A DNA stretch of 64,000 bases from Adineta ricciae. Its lineage: Eukaryota; Rotifera; Eurotatoria; Adinetida; Adinetidae. The notes below the pieces were generated by a model. That model was not told the DNA's origin. It searched no databases and worked only from the letters and a program-made list of their open reading frames with translations. The position numbers and the translations under genes were made by a program. Shown here piece after piece: positions 1-15,000 of the stretch (the first letter of the stretch is position 1; each line of letters starts with the position of its first letter). The DNA lies in NCBI GenBank assembly GCA_905250025.1, contig CAJNOJ010000040.1:62001-126000 (forward strand). Reading direction: 5' to 3'.

Positions 1-3000
1 GAGTTGTTCAGTGGGAGAACGATGTTCAAGTTCAGGCGAAACCATTCGGGAACGATGATCGGCATACATAGAAATGTTTATGATACATTCGTCAACTTGT
101 TCTTTTAATTCGCTATAGCTTAGTGAAAATTGAGTGAGAGTTTTATAGTCGTTGATCCAACGATTGATATAATTGAATTCTTCATTCGAAGTGCTTTGTA
201 AGATTTGAAGTTTCGAGTTTAGGAGTTCAGCAGGATGATCTGCGGGAAGTTGGGCGATGGTTTTGGAAGATTTTATCAAATCATTTTGAATCTGCTCGAT
301 TTGTTGAAGTAATTGAGAGAGATTATCAAAGATCGATTCGTCGTCTAATTGACGTTGGTAAGTAATGAGATGCAAGTTTTTCTCATGAATATCGAGATCT
401 TCTTCAATGGATTTCACCAAAAGTTTCAGTCGTTCGGATTTGAGGTTACTAGCTGTTATCTGCTCGATTTGTTGAGTGACTTCATCGAGTTTATGACGAG
501 AATTGTTTTGCAATTGAAATAAATCATGTTCAATGTTTGTATCCAAGAAAAACAAAGTATCTGTTGATGTCGAAGCTCCGAAACGCGTCGCTTTTGCTCG
601 TAAAAGTTCGTCAAGATGATCCTGAAGGTTAATTAATTCATTCTGCATATCCTAAATACACCGAGACATGTAATGGAAAGTCGAAAGTTTTAAAATACTT
701 TTAGTTCATCCAATTCTACTTGGTCTCTTTGGTACTTTTCAGTTGAATGTTGAAATGACAAACAAACTGCATCAAATCGATGTTTAAATTCATTCCAAAG
801 CTGCTGTTTCTCCAGGCATGTTGAATGAATTGTTGATAGTTGGTTCTCTAGTGATTGTAATGCATCGAAAAGAAATTGATTCTCGTCTAAGAGCTTTTGT
901 AGTCCATCGGGTGCGGTACATTTTTTAATATGATCAAGCATCGACTGTAATTCATCATAGCGAACTTTTAATTGTTGAACTTGAGAAACTTTCGACTAAA
1001 CAAAGAGAAACATTACGTCAAAAACACAAATAACTTTCGAAAAACGTCTCCGTTCAGTTAATTAGACGATTCTGCGTTTCATATGTTGACAAAGAACCCG
1101 CTGAAATGTGTCATCCCTCTTCTAGAGCTTCATGTCAAGTTATTCAGGGGGGAGGGTGGGTAGGTGTGATTAGTAAAAGTCTTACTTCAATGAATTCTTT
1201 TGTTTCTTCAACCATTGAAATAGGTTTCTTCTCCAAATTGCATAATTCCGTTGTGACATCGGTTATGAACGATCGTAACGTTCGTGCACTTTCGCCGTAG
1301 TTGAAATGCTCATTAAAGTGTAGATTGGTATTTTGAACTTGTTCCTATTCATAGAAACAGATCAGAGATTCGTTGTGTTCTTTGGGAAAAGATTTACTTT
1401 GAATTCATTGAGCATTTGTTCATGTTGAAGTTTGATTTCATTTAGACTACGCAAGTTGTCCGATGAGGTCTCTAATGTATTTTCAGCATCACGATTTAAT
1501 TCTGTGATTGTGGAATCCATCAACTCCAAATCGTTGAAAACCGTCTGAGCAAACAAACAAGAACAGTTTTTCGAATTTATTTGAAGAGAAAATCTTACCA
1601 CAGCTGATTCTGCGCGAATACGCTTATCGGAAACTGTGCTTGGTACTTCGGTTTTCAGTCGATGAAGATCATTTTCATAGAGAACTAATTTTCGTTTGAT
1701 TTGTCGAATATTATCATCAAGTTTTTCGTTAATTGACAGCGATACATTGACATGTTCCTAGGAAGAACAATAGATCGTTGTTATTCTTTCGAGAAACTAA
1801 TCCTAACATACGCGTAAATGTTGAACCTTTTGTTCGAAATTCAAATGCAGTTCTTTCAAATGATTATACCGCTCTTGAAAGTACTCCGTTGCTTTTGCAT
1901 CTGAGATTAAGAGAAGATTATGGTCGGATAATTTCTGTAAATCGATCAGAATCGCACGTTGATTTGTGTAATACTCCTAAAAACGAATGTTCCAGAAGAA
2001 TCGATCCATCAAATGATTTCACTTACATTGAGATATTGCCGACTTTGATAGGTGAAGTCGTCGCCTGTCAGATTCAAACATCTATCAACATCGGTCACAG
2101 CGATTGTAAGCTGTTTTTCAAGATTATTGTGCTCGTTCAAACACATTCGGAATCGGTCAGCTAATCCTTCCAATTTCTGAATTGTTAACTTTGAAAACAA
2201 TCAAATGCATCATTCATTCATTCTACTCTACGAAATACTTACATCGTATTGCTCTTTGATTTTGATTTTGAATTCAATCAACTGTTCGATTATATGTCGT
2301 ATTTGAGTTTCTGTTGTTAAAATTGTGTGTAAATCTCTAGCAGAGGAGAGATTTTTTTCGATTATTAATGTTAGCGATGTATAAATTGATGTGTATTCAG
2401 TCTAATACCAAACAATAGATTTCGAAAACTCAGATCAAATGGAATTACTTTCAGTTGGGTAAGTTTTTCATTTGATGATCGTGTGGAATCGTTTTGAATA
2501 TCAGTTAATACCACCAGAAATTCAATGCATTTCTTCAGATTGATTTCACAATCATGAATAAGTTCCGTTGCTTGTTGACAAATTCCTTCTAGAAAATAAA
2601 CAAATCGTTCGCGGAGATGAAACATCAGATCGATCTATTTTACGCATTTTATCGAGTTTGCTAGTGATTCGTTCGCAAAGATTTTGCCATCGGGATTGGT
2701 ATTGTTCAAGAGTACGAAATGTGTTGTATGAACTTGACTGATCTAAACCTTCGATGTGTTGTTTGGCTTGTTGGAAAAGCTTTTCCATCTGTTCTTGTTT
2801 GTTCAAGTGTGATGTTAAGTGTTCAGTTAAGTCTTGTAATTGTTGTAGGGAGTGATAGTTTATTGATTGTTCGAAATCTTTCGTTAGTTTCGTAATGATG
2901 CGTTCCAGTTGTTGTTGAATCTCAAGCCATTGTTTCAAAGAATTGTATTCGGATCGGGATTGGCTTTCGAGGGTCTGTAAGAGATTCGTTTAAATAGTAG

Positions 3001-6000
3001 AAGATGTTAAAGATATTATTTTACTTTCGCGTCGTGAAGCAGTTGTTCTTGTTTGGCTTGGATCTGTTGCAGTTCGTTGGAAAAGTCGATGATGTTTGGC
3101 TGTAAATCATCGATCATACGGGAAAAGTCTGTTAGGTGAGCTTCGGTTTCGTTTAAAGTTTCCACAATGGCCTGAAAAATTGAAAATGAATAGAATTTAG
3201 AACGAGTTTTTTGTAAATACTTGGGAGAGTATCAATCGTTCGTGTTTTTCCTCGATGTTGATTGTTGAAATCAAATTATTGATATCTCTCAATTTTCGCT
3301 CGATGTTCGAATGAGATTCAGAAATGTTCACTTTGCTCTTCTTCAATTCGTTGATGTGTTGAAAGATATGATCCAATTGATGTTCCGTGATATTCGCTTG
3401 TTGAAAGAGATCAGTTTGTCGTTGGATCATTGTTTCATAGATTCGTCTAATCAAAATAAGAAAAGCAAGTTTTCGAAGACAAATCCTCTCTACTCACCGA
3501 AAGGCATCCGGATGCATTGCTGAATCTACCAGAGTTTCTGTCAGTTCATGCAACAGATTAGCTTGCCGTTGAATAGTTGCTTGATTGTGAAGTAAACCTT
3601 GTAAACTATTCAATGTATTTTGAACAACTTCAATCGATATTGTTTGATTATCCTCTTTCCATTCATCGATAGTGACAATAATTTGCTGGAGAAGTACTTG
3701 AAAATGATCGATCGATTGATTATAGGTATTCACTTGTTGAGCGTAAGAAGAATATTTGGTTTGATTATCTGCGACTTGACATAGAAGATCTTTCAATTGA
3801 ATCTTCAATCGTTGTACAAATATTTGCAATTGTTGTAGATCTTCAAGTGGATTCGTTTCTTGAGTTCGTTGAGACAAGTCACTGACGAAACGATAGAGGT
3901 TGTTGTAATCAGTTTCAAGTGAATCCAACTCATTTTTCATATTCTATCAGCAAAAAATATCATTCATGCACCTTTCGATCGAACTTATCTTACTCGTAAA
4001 GTCTCCAATGACGTTTGCCCATCGTCTTCTACTCGTGTGTTAACAAGCTTCATTCTGGATTCGAATTCATCAAGTCGACTGAACATTCGGGTATTCTCTT
4101 CGACATACGATGTCCAGTCAGTAATACAATTTCGTAATTGATTCTCCACCTAAATTATCGTTGAAAAAGAAATAGAAGTCTATTCGACCAGGTTGTCTAT
4201 ACTTTGGTAAGAGCAGAATTGATATGTTGTGATTTCGTTTGAATACGTTCCCATTCACGGCGCACAGATAATTGACCATTTGGCCCAACGATGGTCAACA
4301 TCTCGTTGGTCATCTCTTCGATATTTTCCAATGTATTGGCTAATTCTTCATAATTTGTTTTAACTTCCTTCAAGGTAACAGACGTTTTTCTTTGTAATAT
4401 GTGATGTTGATGAAGACTTACGATTAGTTTACTCAATTTATCTTCAAGGATTTGTTTATCACCATAGGTATCGGAGATGGGTGATAGTTGATTTTGAATA
4501 GTCTGAAGACATTGTTGAAGTGTTGAGCAGTCGTTGGAAAACTTTTGTAGCATTTGATACCGACGTTCACTTTCGTCGATATACATCTAAGAAAAGTTTG
4601 AAATCGAAGGCAATCGAGGGTTTTCGATTTACCGAAAGATCTTCACTCAGATGAGTGAATAGCTCGAGAAGATGTTTGGCATTGGTGACTAATTGTAAAT
4701 CATTCAAGTCATTCGCTTCAGTAGCGATAATTTGTAAGCGGTTTTGTTTGGGTTCGATATCTTGGATGATTAACTAAAGAGAAAAATGATACAATCGAGA
4801 AGAAAATGACAAGAATTTCTCGCTACTCGTCTTCGTTGAACTTCATCTTTGTATTCATATTGATCATCTTTGATGCATTGTTCTTTATCAGGTAATTTTG
4901 TTGTTGTTAATTGATATTCATGTTCGAGATCATTCAATTGTTTATTCAGGGTCAACAGACGTTGTTGTTTGGATTCGATAGTTTGTTTTGATGAACGTAA
5001 AATTTGTTCCAGACGATTGAATTCTTCTTTCGTGTGTTGTAACATCGTCTTCATCGATTGATTCTCCACCGTTGAATCCATTTGGAATACTGCTGTCGAA
5101 CGACGTGTACGCAATTGTATATCAATTGTATTATAAGATGATGTCATAAAATCGACTCGATCACGCAATGAATCGCATTCGGATAGAAGTGCACTTAATT
5201 CCGCGACACCGCTATCACCTTCTAAACTGCTTTGATACTTTTCGTGCAGGCTTTCGAGAGACTTGCGAACATCGTGGTATGTTTCATCGAACGTCGTTTG
5301 TTTTGTTATGATTTCATCACATGAACGAAGAAGATGCTGGAAAAGGCAAAGATAAAAGAATTTTCTTTTTTTTTTTCGATTAGTCCATGTGCAAGGTCGT
5401 TTTTTTAATTTAAATTTATGCGTGTGCATAAACCAAAGAGAACTGTCTTGATTCGATTATTTCGGCGAAGGAGACCTCGCAAGTATGTCTTGATAGTGAT
5501 GAGTATGATTAAAATAATCGATAGGAAACCTCGTCGAAAGAAAAACTCCCATGCGAAGTGTGTATGTGTTTATAATGAATGAAATCGTGAATATTTACTT
5601 GTAAATCTTTCAGAAGTTCGTCACATTTTCGTTTTCTTTCGCTAATGCTCATGGAGAGTTCACCATCGTCTATTTGATTTTCAATGAGATGATCGGTGAT
5701 CTGTGATAGTTGTTGCTGACATTCGAAACATTGGTTTTGTAGTTTCTAAGTCAAACAAATCGGTTTCATAGAGCAAATTTCACTTGTTGACTTACCGTTA
5801 GCTCTTCTTTCTGACTAACTTTTTCTTCGATGGAATATTTCAATACAAATCCATCGATGTTCTCTTCAATTGTTAGCAAATTCTGTTGGGCATTCTCAAT
5901 TGAACGTCTTTCTTCATCAATCAGATCTTTCAACCGGCAACATGCCGTTTCGGTTTCAGCCAGATTTGTTAAATATTCTTCTCCGTTAGTCTATGTAAAT

Positions 6001-9000
6001 TCCTAAATTTTTTTTCTCGAAAACTTCTTCGTTTAACTTACCATAAGTCGATGGATTCTATCGTTCATGATCTCTATTAAATCTCTCGGAAGACATTCAT
6101 TGTATATTTCATTTTTCAGATCTTTGCATTTCTCAATTAAATCATTGAGACGTGTTCGATAGTCCTTGAAAGTCGAAGCCGTATTTTTAGTTGTTTATCG
6201 TTTTTCACAACACTTACCTCCAACGCGCCTATTGCTCGTTTGATATAAACCTCATTTTTCGACGGTTCATTTCGGAATGTTCGCAAGCGTACCGAACAAG
6301 TCTCAGTTAGATTCTGCAACGTTTGTTGATAGGAAAGAATTTCATTGGAATATTTTTCATTTCGATTCAACTCGAAGATCTTTTGCTAAAACAGAATCGA
6401 AATTTAATCAGACGAGTTGAGTTTCGCGTGTTTTACTTCAGCTGTAAGTTTCAATTGTTGATGAAAAGATGATAGATGTTGGGCGCGTTCGAGAATTGCT
6501 GAATCTGTTGATGATGATGGAGATAGTAAATGTAAGTGAAATTTTTCGACATTTGTTAAGATAGTCGCCATTTGTTGCAAGCGTTCCCGAGTGAAATTAT
6601 CATGGGAAAATTGTTGATCGAAACTTTGTAACTGTTGTTGGATGGTATTCAACGTTTGTTCGATTGTGGCTTGTTCATTGAGAACTAAGCGTTGTTCTTC
6701 ATTTGCTTGCGCTAGTTTATCCTACAAAGAAGAAAAGCTTATCGAAAGGAAAGTGAAAAGAACGGATATGTACCTCGAATGATTGGATGTCAGTTGAAAA
6801 CATTTTCCATTTCGTTTGGAGTTGTTTGAATCTCAATTTGAGCTGTTCGGTACCTTCAATTGATGTTTCCGCGAGAACTTGCTCGTGTGTGTAAGTGACT
6901 CGACGGATTTCTTCTTCGAAATGATCACGTCCAGTTTTGAAATTCTATGACAAATCGATTCAATTCATTGACAAACTATGTGACTATTTACTTTCAGTTG
7001 TGAGAGAAGATCAGAATGATTTTCCTGCTGTCGAATAGTTTCAAAATTTGTTTGAAGGAATGATAAAGTTTCGAAGAGATTGGATATATGAAGATCATAT
7101 TCGGAGTGGTGCTGACTCGCTCGATTTAAGATTTCATAACGATGCTTGAAGAACGAAGATGAAGTTTATCGAGTGAAAATATGCAGTTTTGAATAATTAC
7201 TTGAATTTGTTGTTTTATTGTCGAAAATGTTCGATCGAGGTCATCGAGATTCGCTTGTAATGGAACATCATCAATCGTTTGGAATAACTCATCGGAACGT
7301 TGTTTCATTTGTTGACGAGCTGCTTCTTGAAGATTAAATTCATCTAACTTATCCTAGAAATAACACGAAATCAATTTTTGGTGAAATCATGCGCGTAGAT
7401 CGCACGAGTCTGACCAGAATTCGTTGTGCTGCTTCCTTCTTTTCTTCTGCGGTGCTCAAATTAACGACCAGGTATTTATTCAATTGTTGATCAGTTAATT
7501 TCAACCAATCATTCATTTGTTTCACATCGTCGATTAATTGATCACATTCCGATTTCAGTGTTGATATGAATTTGATAGCCTTCTGAGCTTTTTCTTGTAA
7601 ATTAGACAAATTCTCTTTCAAATGTTTCAAGCGATTGTCGATGGATTCACGGAAAGAGCAGTGCAGGTCACTTTCATGAAGTTTACGCCGAGCATTACCC
7701 ATCTGTTCGTTCAATTCCTCGATTGCTTGTACTAGTTGCTGAAAGAAAATGAAGTCGAAACTCAATTAAAGGAAGAACTCGTGTTACTTGATGTTTATCA
7801 AATTTGATATCCAATTCTCTTCGGCTATCTCGATGAATACTTTCAATCGTTTCATAGCTTGCCGCTAAATAATTTGAGCGTCGTTCGAAATCTGTGACTA
7901 ATGTTTCGAACTCCTGTTGTTTCGTGTAAAATAACTCATATCGATAGACTAACGCCTACAAAGAATTCATTGGAATGATTTGCGAGAAGTAGATACAACC
8001 ATATGATTTACTTCGAGATCTTTCCGCGTTGATTGAAATCGATTGGTCATTGATTCGAACGTACGCATTAATTCCGTTGTACAATGGCTTAGGAATGGAT
8101 CAATTGTACGTAAACGTTTAGATTTCATATCGAATTGATGCAATTGATCCTACGAGAATCATGAAGAAGATGAGTAAAAATGGTAGAGAAGAGAAAATAC
8201 ATGAATGACTTCAATGGCTATGGATGAAAGTATATCATTCTCATTGGATTCTAATTGTATTGAATCGAGAAAATGATTAATTTCGTTGCTACATGTTTGA
8301 ACAAGTTCACACGCTTGAGAACGTGTTCTTAGATCTTGTTGAATCGTCGAAAATAGTTCATTCAATTCATTGAGCTCAACTTTCAGCGATCTAAATTATT
8401 AACATTAAGAAAAAGTCTCTATTCTTTCCAAGTGGATTACCTTAATTGCGCTCGGTATGATTCTTTTCTATTCGAATAGATAAATCCAGTAGTTGCTAAT
8501 GTCTCTAATTGTTTCATATGTTGTTCACATTCATTTTGATATTGCTGAGTTTTCTAAACGCACTCAATATTAATTTCATTCGTTCTTTCACATGCAACTC
8601 ACTTGAATCATATCGAAGTGTATGAGAACAGTTTGTTCTTGTCGAATATTCGCCAATTGTCTTCGATACTGTTCAAAAGACTGTTGTACACTCGTCAATA
8701 AACTATTCCATTGTTGACTGAAATTCATTGATTGTTGGGCGCGTTCAAGTTGACTTTCACACTGACGAAGTAGAACAATAATTCTTCAAAGTATCAAAAC
8801 AATCTACAGAAACTCTTTCCGAAAACCTTACGTATTACCTTTGTCGTAAAATCGCTGTATTATGTGCTTGTCTTGACCAATCATAATCTGTAAGTGTTAC
8901 TTCCAACTCTTCTAATTTCTTTAATTGTTTATCTTTATCAGCAATATTTTCACTCAATTGAAGCAAATATTCGATTGTATATTGTTCGTTTTCATTTTTT

Positions 9001-12000
9001 CGAGTCAAATATTCACTCAATTGACTTTCAGTTTGATTCAACCAAGTGACGAAGGATTGATTATGTTTATCATATTGATTCCAGATGTCACAGAGATGCT
9101 TTAGTTCTAAAATAGCTCGTTCGATTGTTTGTTTGCCTGTTTCGATAACCAAATGCATCTGCTCGAAATTTTGCTGATAGTGCAGTTGGATCATTGGAAG
9201 TAAATTGATTTCAATTACGGATTGATATTGATCATAACTTTGCTGAAAATCGTTTTCCAGAAGTTCTAATTCGTTTTTGTATTCCTAAACGAAGATAGAT
9301 GAGAAGATGTTTTTCTGGTGGACGTGATTGTAAACAAACTTCGATTTTGTGTAGACGACTTTGGAGTGTATCGAAATCACAATCAGTTTTTGTACATAAC
9401 GACAAACGATCCATGAGAAATTTGAGTTTTTCCATGGTTATTTGTTTAGTATCTTCGATTGAGATCTGTATTTGAAGAAATTCTTCTAAGAAATTCGTTC
9501 GTTGTTGGAGTTCTTTTTCGAATTCATGAAGTCGTTCGTCGACTAGATCTAATCGATCGTTTTCAACTATTTTACTCCTTAATTTCTGTAATAACGTTTG
9601 TTTGACATTAATATCATTGAAGATACTTTTCAGTTGATATAAACGTTTGCGATTTTCATCGCGTAAACTCAAGTTATTCGTCAACTCATTGAGTTTATAT
9701 CGATGTTCTGTAGTCCACTCATGTATTTCATTTAATGTTTCATCAAACTCCATTCGATCCATTTTCACATGATGCAAGATTTGTTTTAGATCCTGTTGTT
9801 GATTGTTATAATTCATCCAACGTGTTTGTTGTTTGGTTACAAGAGTTTTCAATTGAATACGTCCTTCGATGGATGTAGTTTTTAACACTTGTTCGAAACA
9901 ATCATCTAGACTCGAAAGTAGACTTTCGCCATCGAGATTTTCATTGATCAAATCCTACGAGAAGAACATTTTATGAATTGAGGTGATAATTCAAGTATGT
10001 CGTTGTAAAATGTTTACAACTAAGTGAGATTGAGAGTGATTCTTTACGATACCTCAACACTTTTATAATGCTCATTGATCGCATAATCGGATTGCATTTC
10101 TGTGGCCGACGTGTGCTCCGCTAATTGGTTTTCCGCATCTGTTATCCATTGATCAAATTGATGTAATACTGTTTCGAATCTCTCGTGATATTCAACTGCT
10201 TCAGATGCTTGGAACAATGCATTCTAAATGCCCGTGATCAGCTTGATGAAGTATTGAAGTTCAACTTACTTGCGCATTGGAAAGTAGTTGTTGTCGTTTG
10301 TCCAAATATTGATTGTAGTTTTGAATCAATGAAATGATCGATACTTTACTTTCTAGTTGTTTGAATTCTTGTTTTAGATCGATATGTGTGTGGAGATTTT
10401 GAATTAAAATCTTGGAAAAACGAATCTCGACATGTTTCTGTTTGAGAATATAGTGTTTTTACTTTGATTTGCTCGAGTTTGTCAGTTTTTAAACTTAAGC
10501 TTGATTGATTCGCAATCATTAACTGAAATGCATTCTCTTGGTCGCGTAGAGATTGTTGCATTTCATTGATTTGCACGTGATATTTTTCTATATCTCCTTC
10601 GACTTGACTAATTTGTTGCTTTTGATCGTCGAAGTCACTTAGAAATTCAGTCCATTCATCATCAATTGCTTGACATTCGTCATCGATTTCGCTACTATGA
10701 TACTCATTATTTAAGAAATTTCGCGTCAATTTGATTTCTTCGATGGTTTGATAAACATAAACGCGAGCATTCGTTAACGATTGCGCAATTTCCTGAAAGT
10801 AAATCGTACGAGATTCGATGATTTAGTTAAGAATATCGAACTTACATTGATCAATCGTTGTTTAACATCGATCGTTAGACGAGAATCATCGCGCACTCGA
10901 GTTAACTTCACTCGTAGGTTTTCAATAAATTGCCTATAACTTTCAATTGAATTATTCGTTTCGCATTCAATGCGCTCGTCGATACGTTCCAGCAAACGAC
11001 TGAAATCTTGTGTTAATATTCGATAACGATTGCTGATATTCATTAATTCGGTACTTAGTTGGGTACTTTCATCTCGTAGATGATGATTTGTGTATTCTTC
11101 GATAGTTTGACTCAGTGGCAGAAGTTTAGCGGTGTGAAATGTCGCAAGTTCGCTTTGAATTTGTTTGATTTGTTGATGAAGTTTAACGAAGTTATCCATG
11201 GAGTCTATTTCATTAAAAATCATTTCACAAGTTTCGAATTCTTCGATTAGTTTGAGTAAAAATGGATTGTGCAATTCGATATCGCGTAACAGCTTCGTAC
11301 ATTCATCTTGAATATGACGTTCCTTTTCCATAAATTCATTGATCTGCTCATCAAAGGTTCGAACACGTTGAGAAACATGTTCACGATATTGATCTAATTC
11401 ACTAAATCTGAATTCATTGCAATTCTCCTTCATATCGATTAACTGTTCGTCGAATTGCGTCAGTAGATCTGTTAGCGTCGGTCGTTGGATCTAAACGAAC
11501 AGCATTGAAACTACAATATTCGAGAATATACTTTCATCTTACCTGAACGATGGCAAGAAAACGATCTTGGTCGATATTATCCGTCAGTCTCGATGCAAGT
11601 TCATCCAATGCATGAATTTTGATGTTAATTTCAGTTTGCAATTGGTCCACGACTTGTAAATGGTTGCAAGTAGTTTCTGTACGTTCGATATGTTCACGTA
11701 AATTCACCTGAAAAGCTTAACTTGCAGGAGAAGAAAAGAATAACTGAAATTTACTTCGAATGTATCTTGAATTTGGGTTGAAAGTTCGGCTAGATTGAAA
11801 TATTCAGACCAATCCATTTCGTACCATGTTATTAATATACTAATGAATTCATCCCGACGTTTCTGACATATCATCATATCATGTTCCGCACTTTTATGTT
11901 GATCTAGCTCAATTTGCTTGAAAAATAACGACAAACTAATGATGAAACCTGTTTTGAAGTCTGAAACCTACTTTCAATGTATTCAAATGACTTTTGGCTT

Positions 12001-15000
12001 CGTGTAATGTTTGAGAATTAGCAATAGTTTCATTCAAAACCATTTCGACATGCTCGATGATCTTATCCATTCGTTTCTTCAGTACCTCAATTTCATTGTA
12101 CAGCGTATGTGCACGTTGGAGAACATAGAGTCGTTCATTGGTTTCCACATTCAATTTTTCCCATTCAATCTGCGTCTTTTGAATCAGATCCTCTTGTTCA
12201 ACAGTCAAATTCACAGACTTTTGTATCAATTGTTTGAACAACGGATCAAGTTCATGTTCGATTTCATCCTGTAAACGCTGGAAAGCAAAAGCTCACAAAG
12301 AAACAAAGCTAGCAGTGAGCGTGCAGGCGAGCACAAAAATGATTCGAGTACAAGCATGCAAGATAACATCTAATGCTAAGCATGTGAAGCAAGACATAAA
12401 TATGTGCTGAGATTGATTTCATAGCTAGGTGCTCATGCGGATATCTAGGCGTGTAGATAGGAGATTGAAAGAAAAACATGCAAAGGGCATAGAACGATTG
12501 GAGAATGAATAACAATTTCCTTTGTTTTAAGAGTTAAACTAGATTCTTTGATTCTAAATCTCGAATATTCTCATGCAAGATGTTCGACTTGGAGAAATTT
12601 CGAGAGGAAACTGAAAAGTGGACGTACTTTGATGACATTCATAAGATCTTCGATATCACGAATGGAATAACCAGCGAGACGAGCTGCACGGAGATTATCT
12701 GTTAATGTATTGATACGTTGAAGTAGATCTGCATGTGCAGTGGTGAAATCTTCGACTAATTGATTGATTTCTTGTGTTTGGATACGTCGTTGTGCAAGCT
12801 ATGATAAACGAACATTGGCTTTATCGACTTTCTCGGAAAAGGAAAATCCATTTGGTCGATTTGCTCATTTCACTTACGCGTCGGCGTGATCGATCAAACA
12901 TCTTCTTCTTTCCACTCGACATTTCACCTTTCAACTAACGTTTCGTTTACTTTCGAAATCTATCGCCTTGAAACCTTTATTTATATATACTAAACCAACA
13001 CAAATCACCCTCTCATATTGTATATTTTGTATGTAAAAAAATTTTTGTTAACATACAGTATCTGCCGCTCTTACGGCTTCTCTCTCACTCATTTCGCCTA
13101 GGTATCCTTCAATAAAATACACATTATCAGTCGACTTTTGCAAAGCTTCTCAATTGTATCAAAGTAAATAACGTTCATTTCAACAAATTTTACCTTATTT
13201 TCAATCATATCAACAAGGTTTTGGATACTTCGACTCTCGACTGTGAAGAAGATCGTTCGATTGGTATTCGAGTCGATGATTGTACTACTACTCTCTTCCA
13301 TCAAACGATCGAGCACACTGCTTTCTGATTGAATTGCACGTAACTCATTTGTATGCTTTCCAATTTGAGTTTTTATTGCATCGATCTCCGGCAGTTTCAG
13401 CTGAAGTTTTTGTTGTAAATTCTCATCGATTTCTTGAAATTTCATTCGAACTTCATTCAATCGTTTCAAATGTTCGTCAAAACGTGCCAATAAATCAAGA
13501 CGTTTTTGTAAAATAAGTCCATAACTGATAAGAAAAGAAAATTTCCTTTCAACACACAGTTTCTTCTCTCAAAATTCTAACTCACGATGTTAATCGTTGC
13601 CGATGCGCTTCGTACGTCGTTTGCACCGTTTGCAATTCAGTTTTAGGCAAGCCCGCTACTTCAAGTTCAGCTAGTTCATGTCCAACCGAAGATAACAGTG
13701 GTTGAATGGATTTGAGTTCGCCTTGAATACGCTGTAAATCTTGAAAGCTTTGATTCCATGTCGACGTTTGAATCTGCGCATGATTATCAATCTGATTGGT
13801 GATTTCGCGTATCTTTTCCTCGAATGTTTGAAAGCGATCATGAAACGATTTACGACATTCGTATAAACGTTCGGTTTCATGCAGCTAAAAAAGTCAAAAT
13901 TACAACACATTTGTAGTTTCGTTGATTCTTATATTTTTCTCAACATTAAGACGAGACCCACTTGAATTCGAATCGACCACATTGGTTAGAATTATACTTT
14001 CTTTCGAATGACTGTTGTTCGATTTCAGTGAATGAGAAGAAAGAAGATATCTCTGATTCTTTTTCGTATTATGTCATCTTTTAAGGCACGATTGTCTTTG
14101 ATTTCAGTTCTATTCAAACTTACTTTATCAGTAATCATTCGCTGAAGTTGCTTCCATCGTGTGTCAATCGCTATTTGTTCTTCATTAACTGCTTGTTGAC
14201 CTTCCGATGAACAGTATTGTCTTACATCATTCATTTGCGTATATAAACGATCGTAATTTGTCGTACGTTGACGGAGATTTTCTTCAAGCAGCTGTACAAA
14301 GAAAATACGAAAGTTATTTGAAAGATTTCTGTCTTCGTAGTTTACTCGAAGGTCGTTCATGAACGTATGGATTCGGTTGAGATCAAGAACCTCATTGATG
14401 TCAACGGGCACAGTTTGCTGAATTCGATGTTCAAAGTCGGAGAGAACTTGATTACGAAAGGCGTTCAATTCGGATTCGTACAATATCCATGAACGATATT
14501 GAGATTCATATTTCGATGTCAAATCACTGGACTTGCGATTGAGTTCTATCCAGCGTGAAGACAGAGATTTAATGGTAGATTTTAGTTCAGGAACATTCGG
14601 TTCTTCTTCCAGTAAATTATCATATATGACTGACATTCGCCTACGTTCGTCGAGAAATTCCTATTCAAAGACGAATCCACTGTTTTCTCTGCGGTAAGTA
14701 CAAAGAAATGCTTTACTTTATGCTTATTTAAACATTGCTTAGCTTCATCTATACTTGCTGAACCAGTTTGATCGAAACATTTCTTCAAATAACTTTCTCC
14801 TTGTTCAATCCATGGTTGTAGTTGATCGACATAGCGTTGAGATGTCTTCAGAAATGTCCGACATTCGGACAATTGAACTTCTTCGCGATTGATTTTACTC
14901 GATGTGGTGTCCGCATATGTACGTAGTTGACCGAGACGGTTCAGAACGTTTTGGAAATCTTTCGGTCGAGATCGAAGCGATTGAATATGAGATCCATCCG

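Noticed and set aside
1778..2164. Plus-strand open frame of 128 codons inside nesprin
   Set aside because: It is the antisense shadow of spectrin-repeat exons, crosses their introns and has no recognisable domain.
12309..12515. Minus-strand Cys/Tyr-rich open frame
   Set aside because: It lies entirely within a 350-bp intron whose splice sites keep the spectrin frame.
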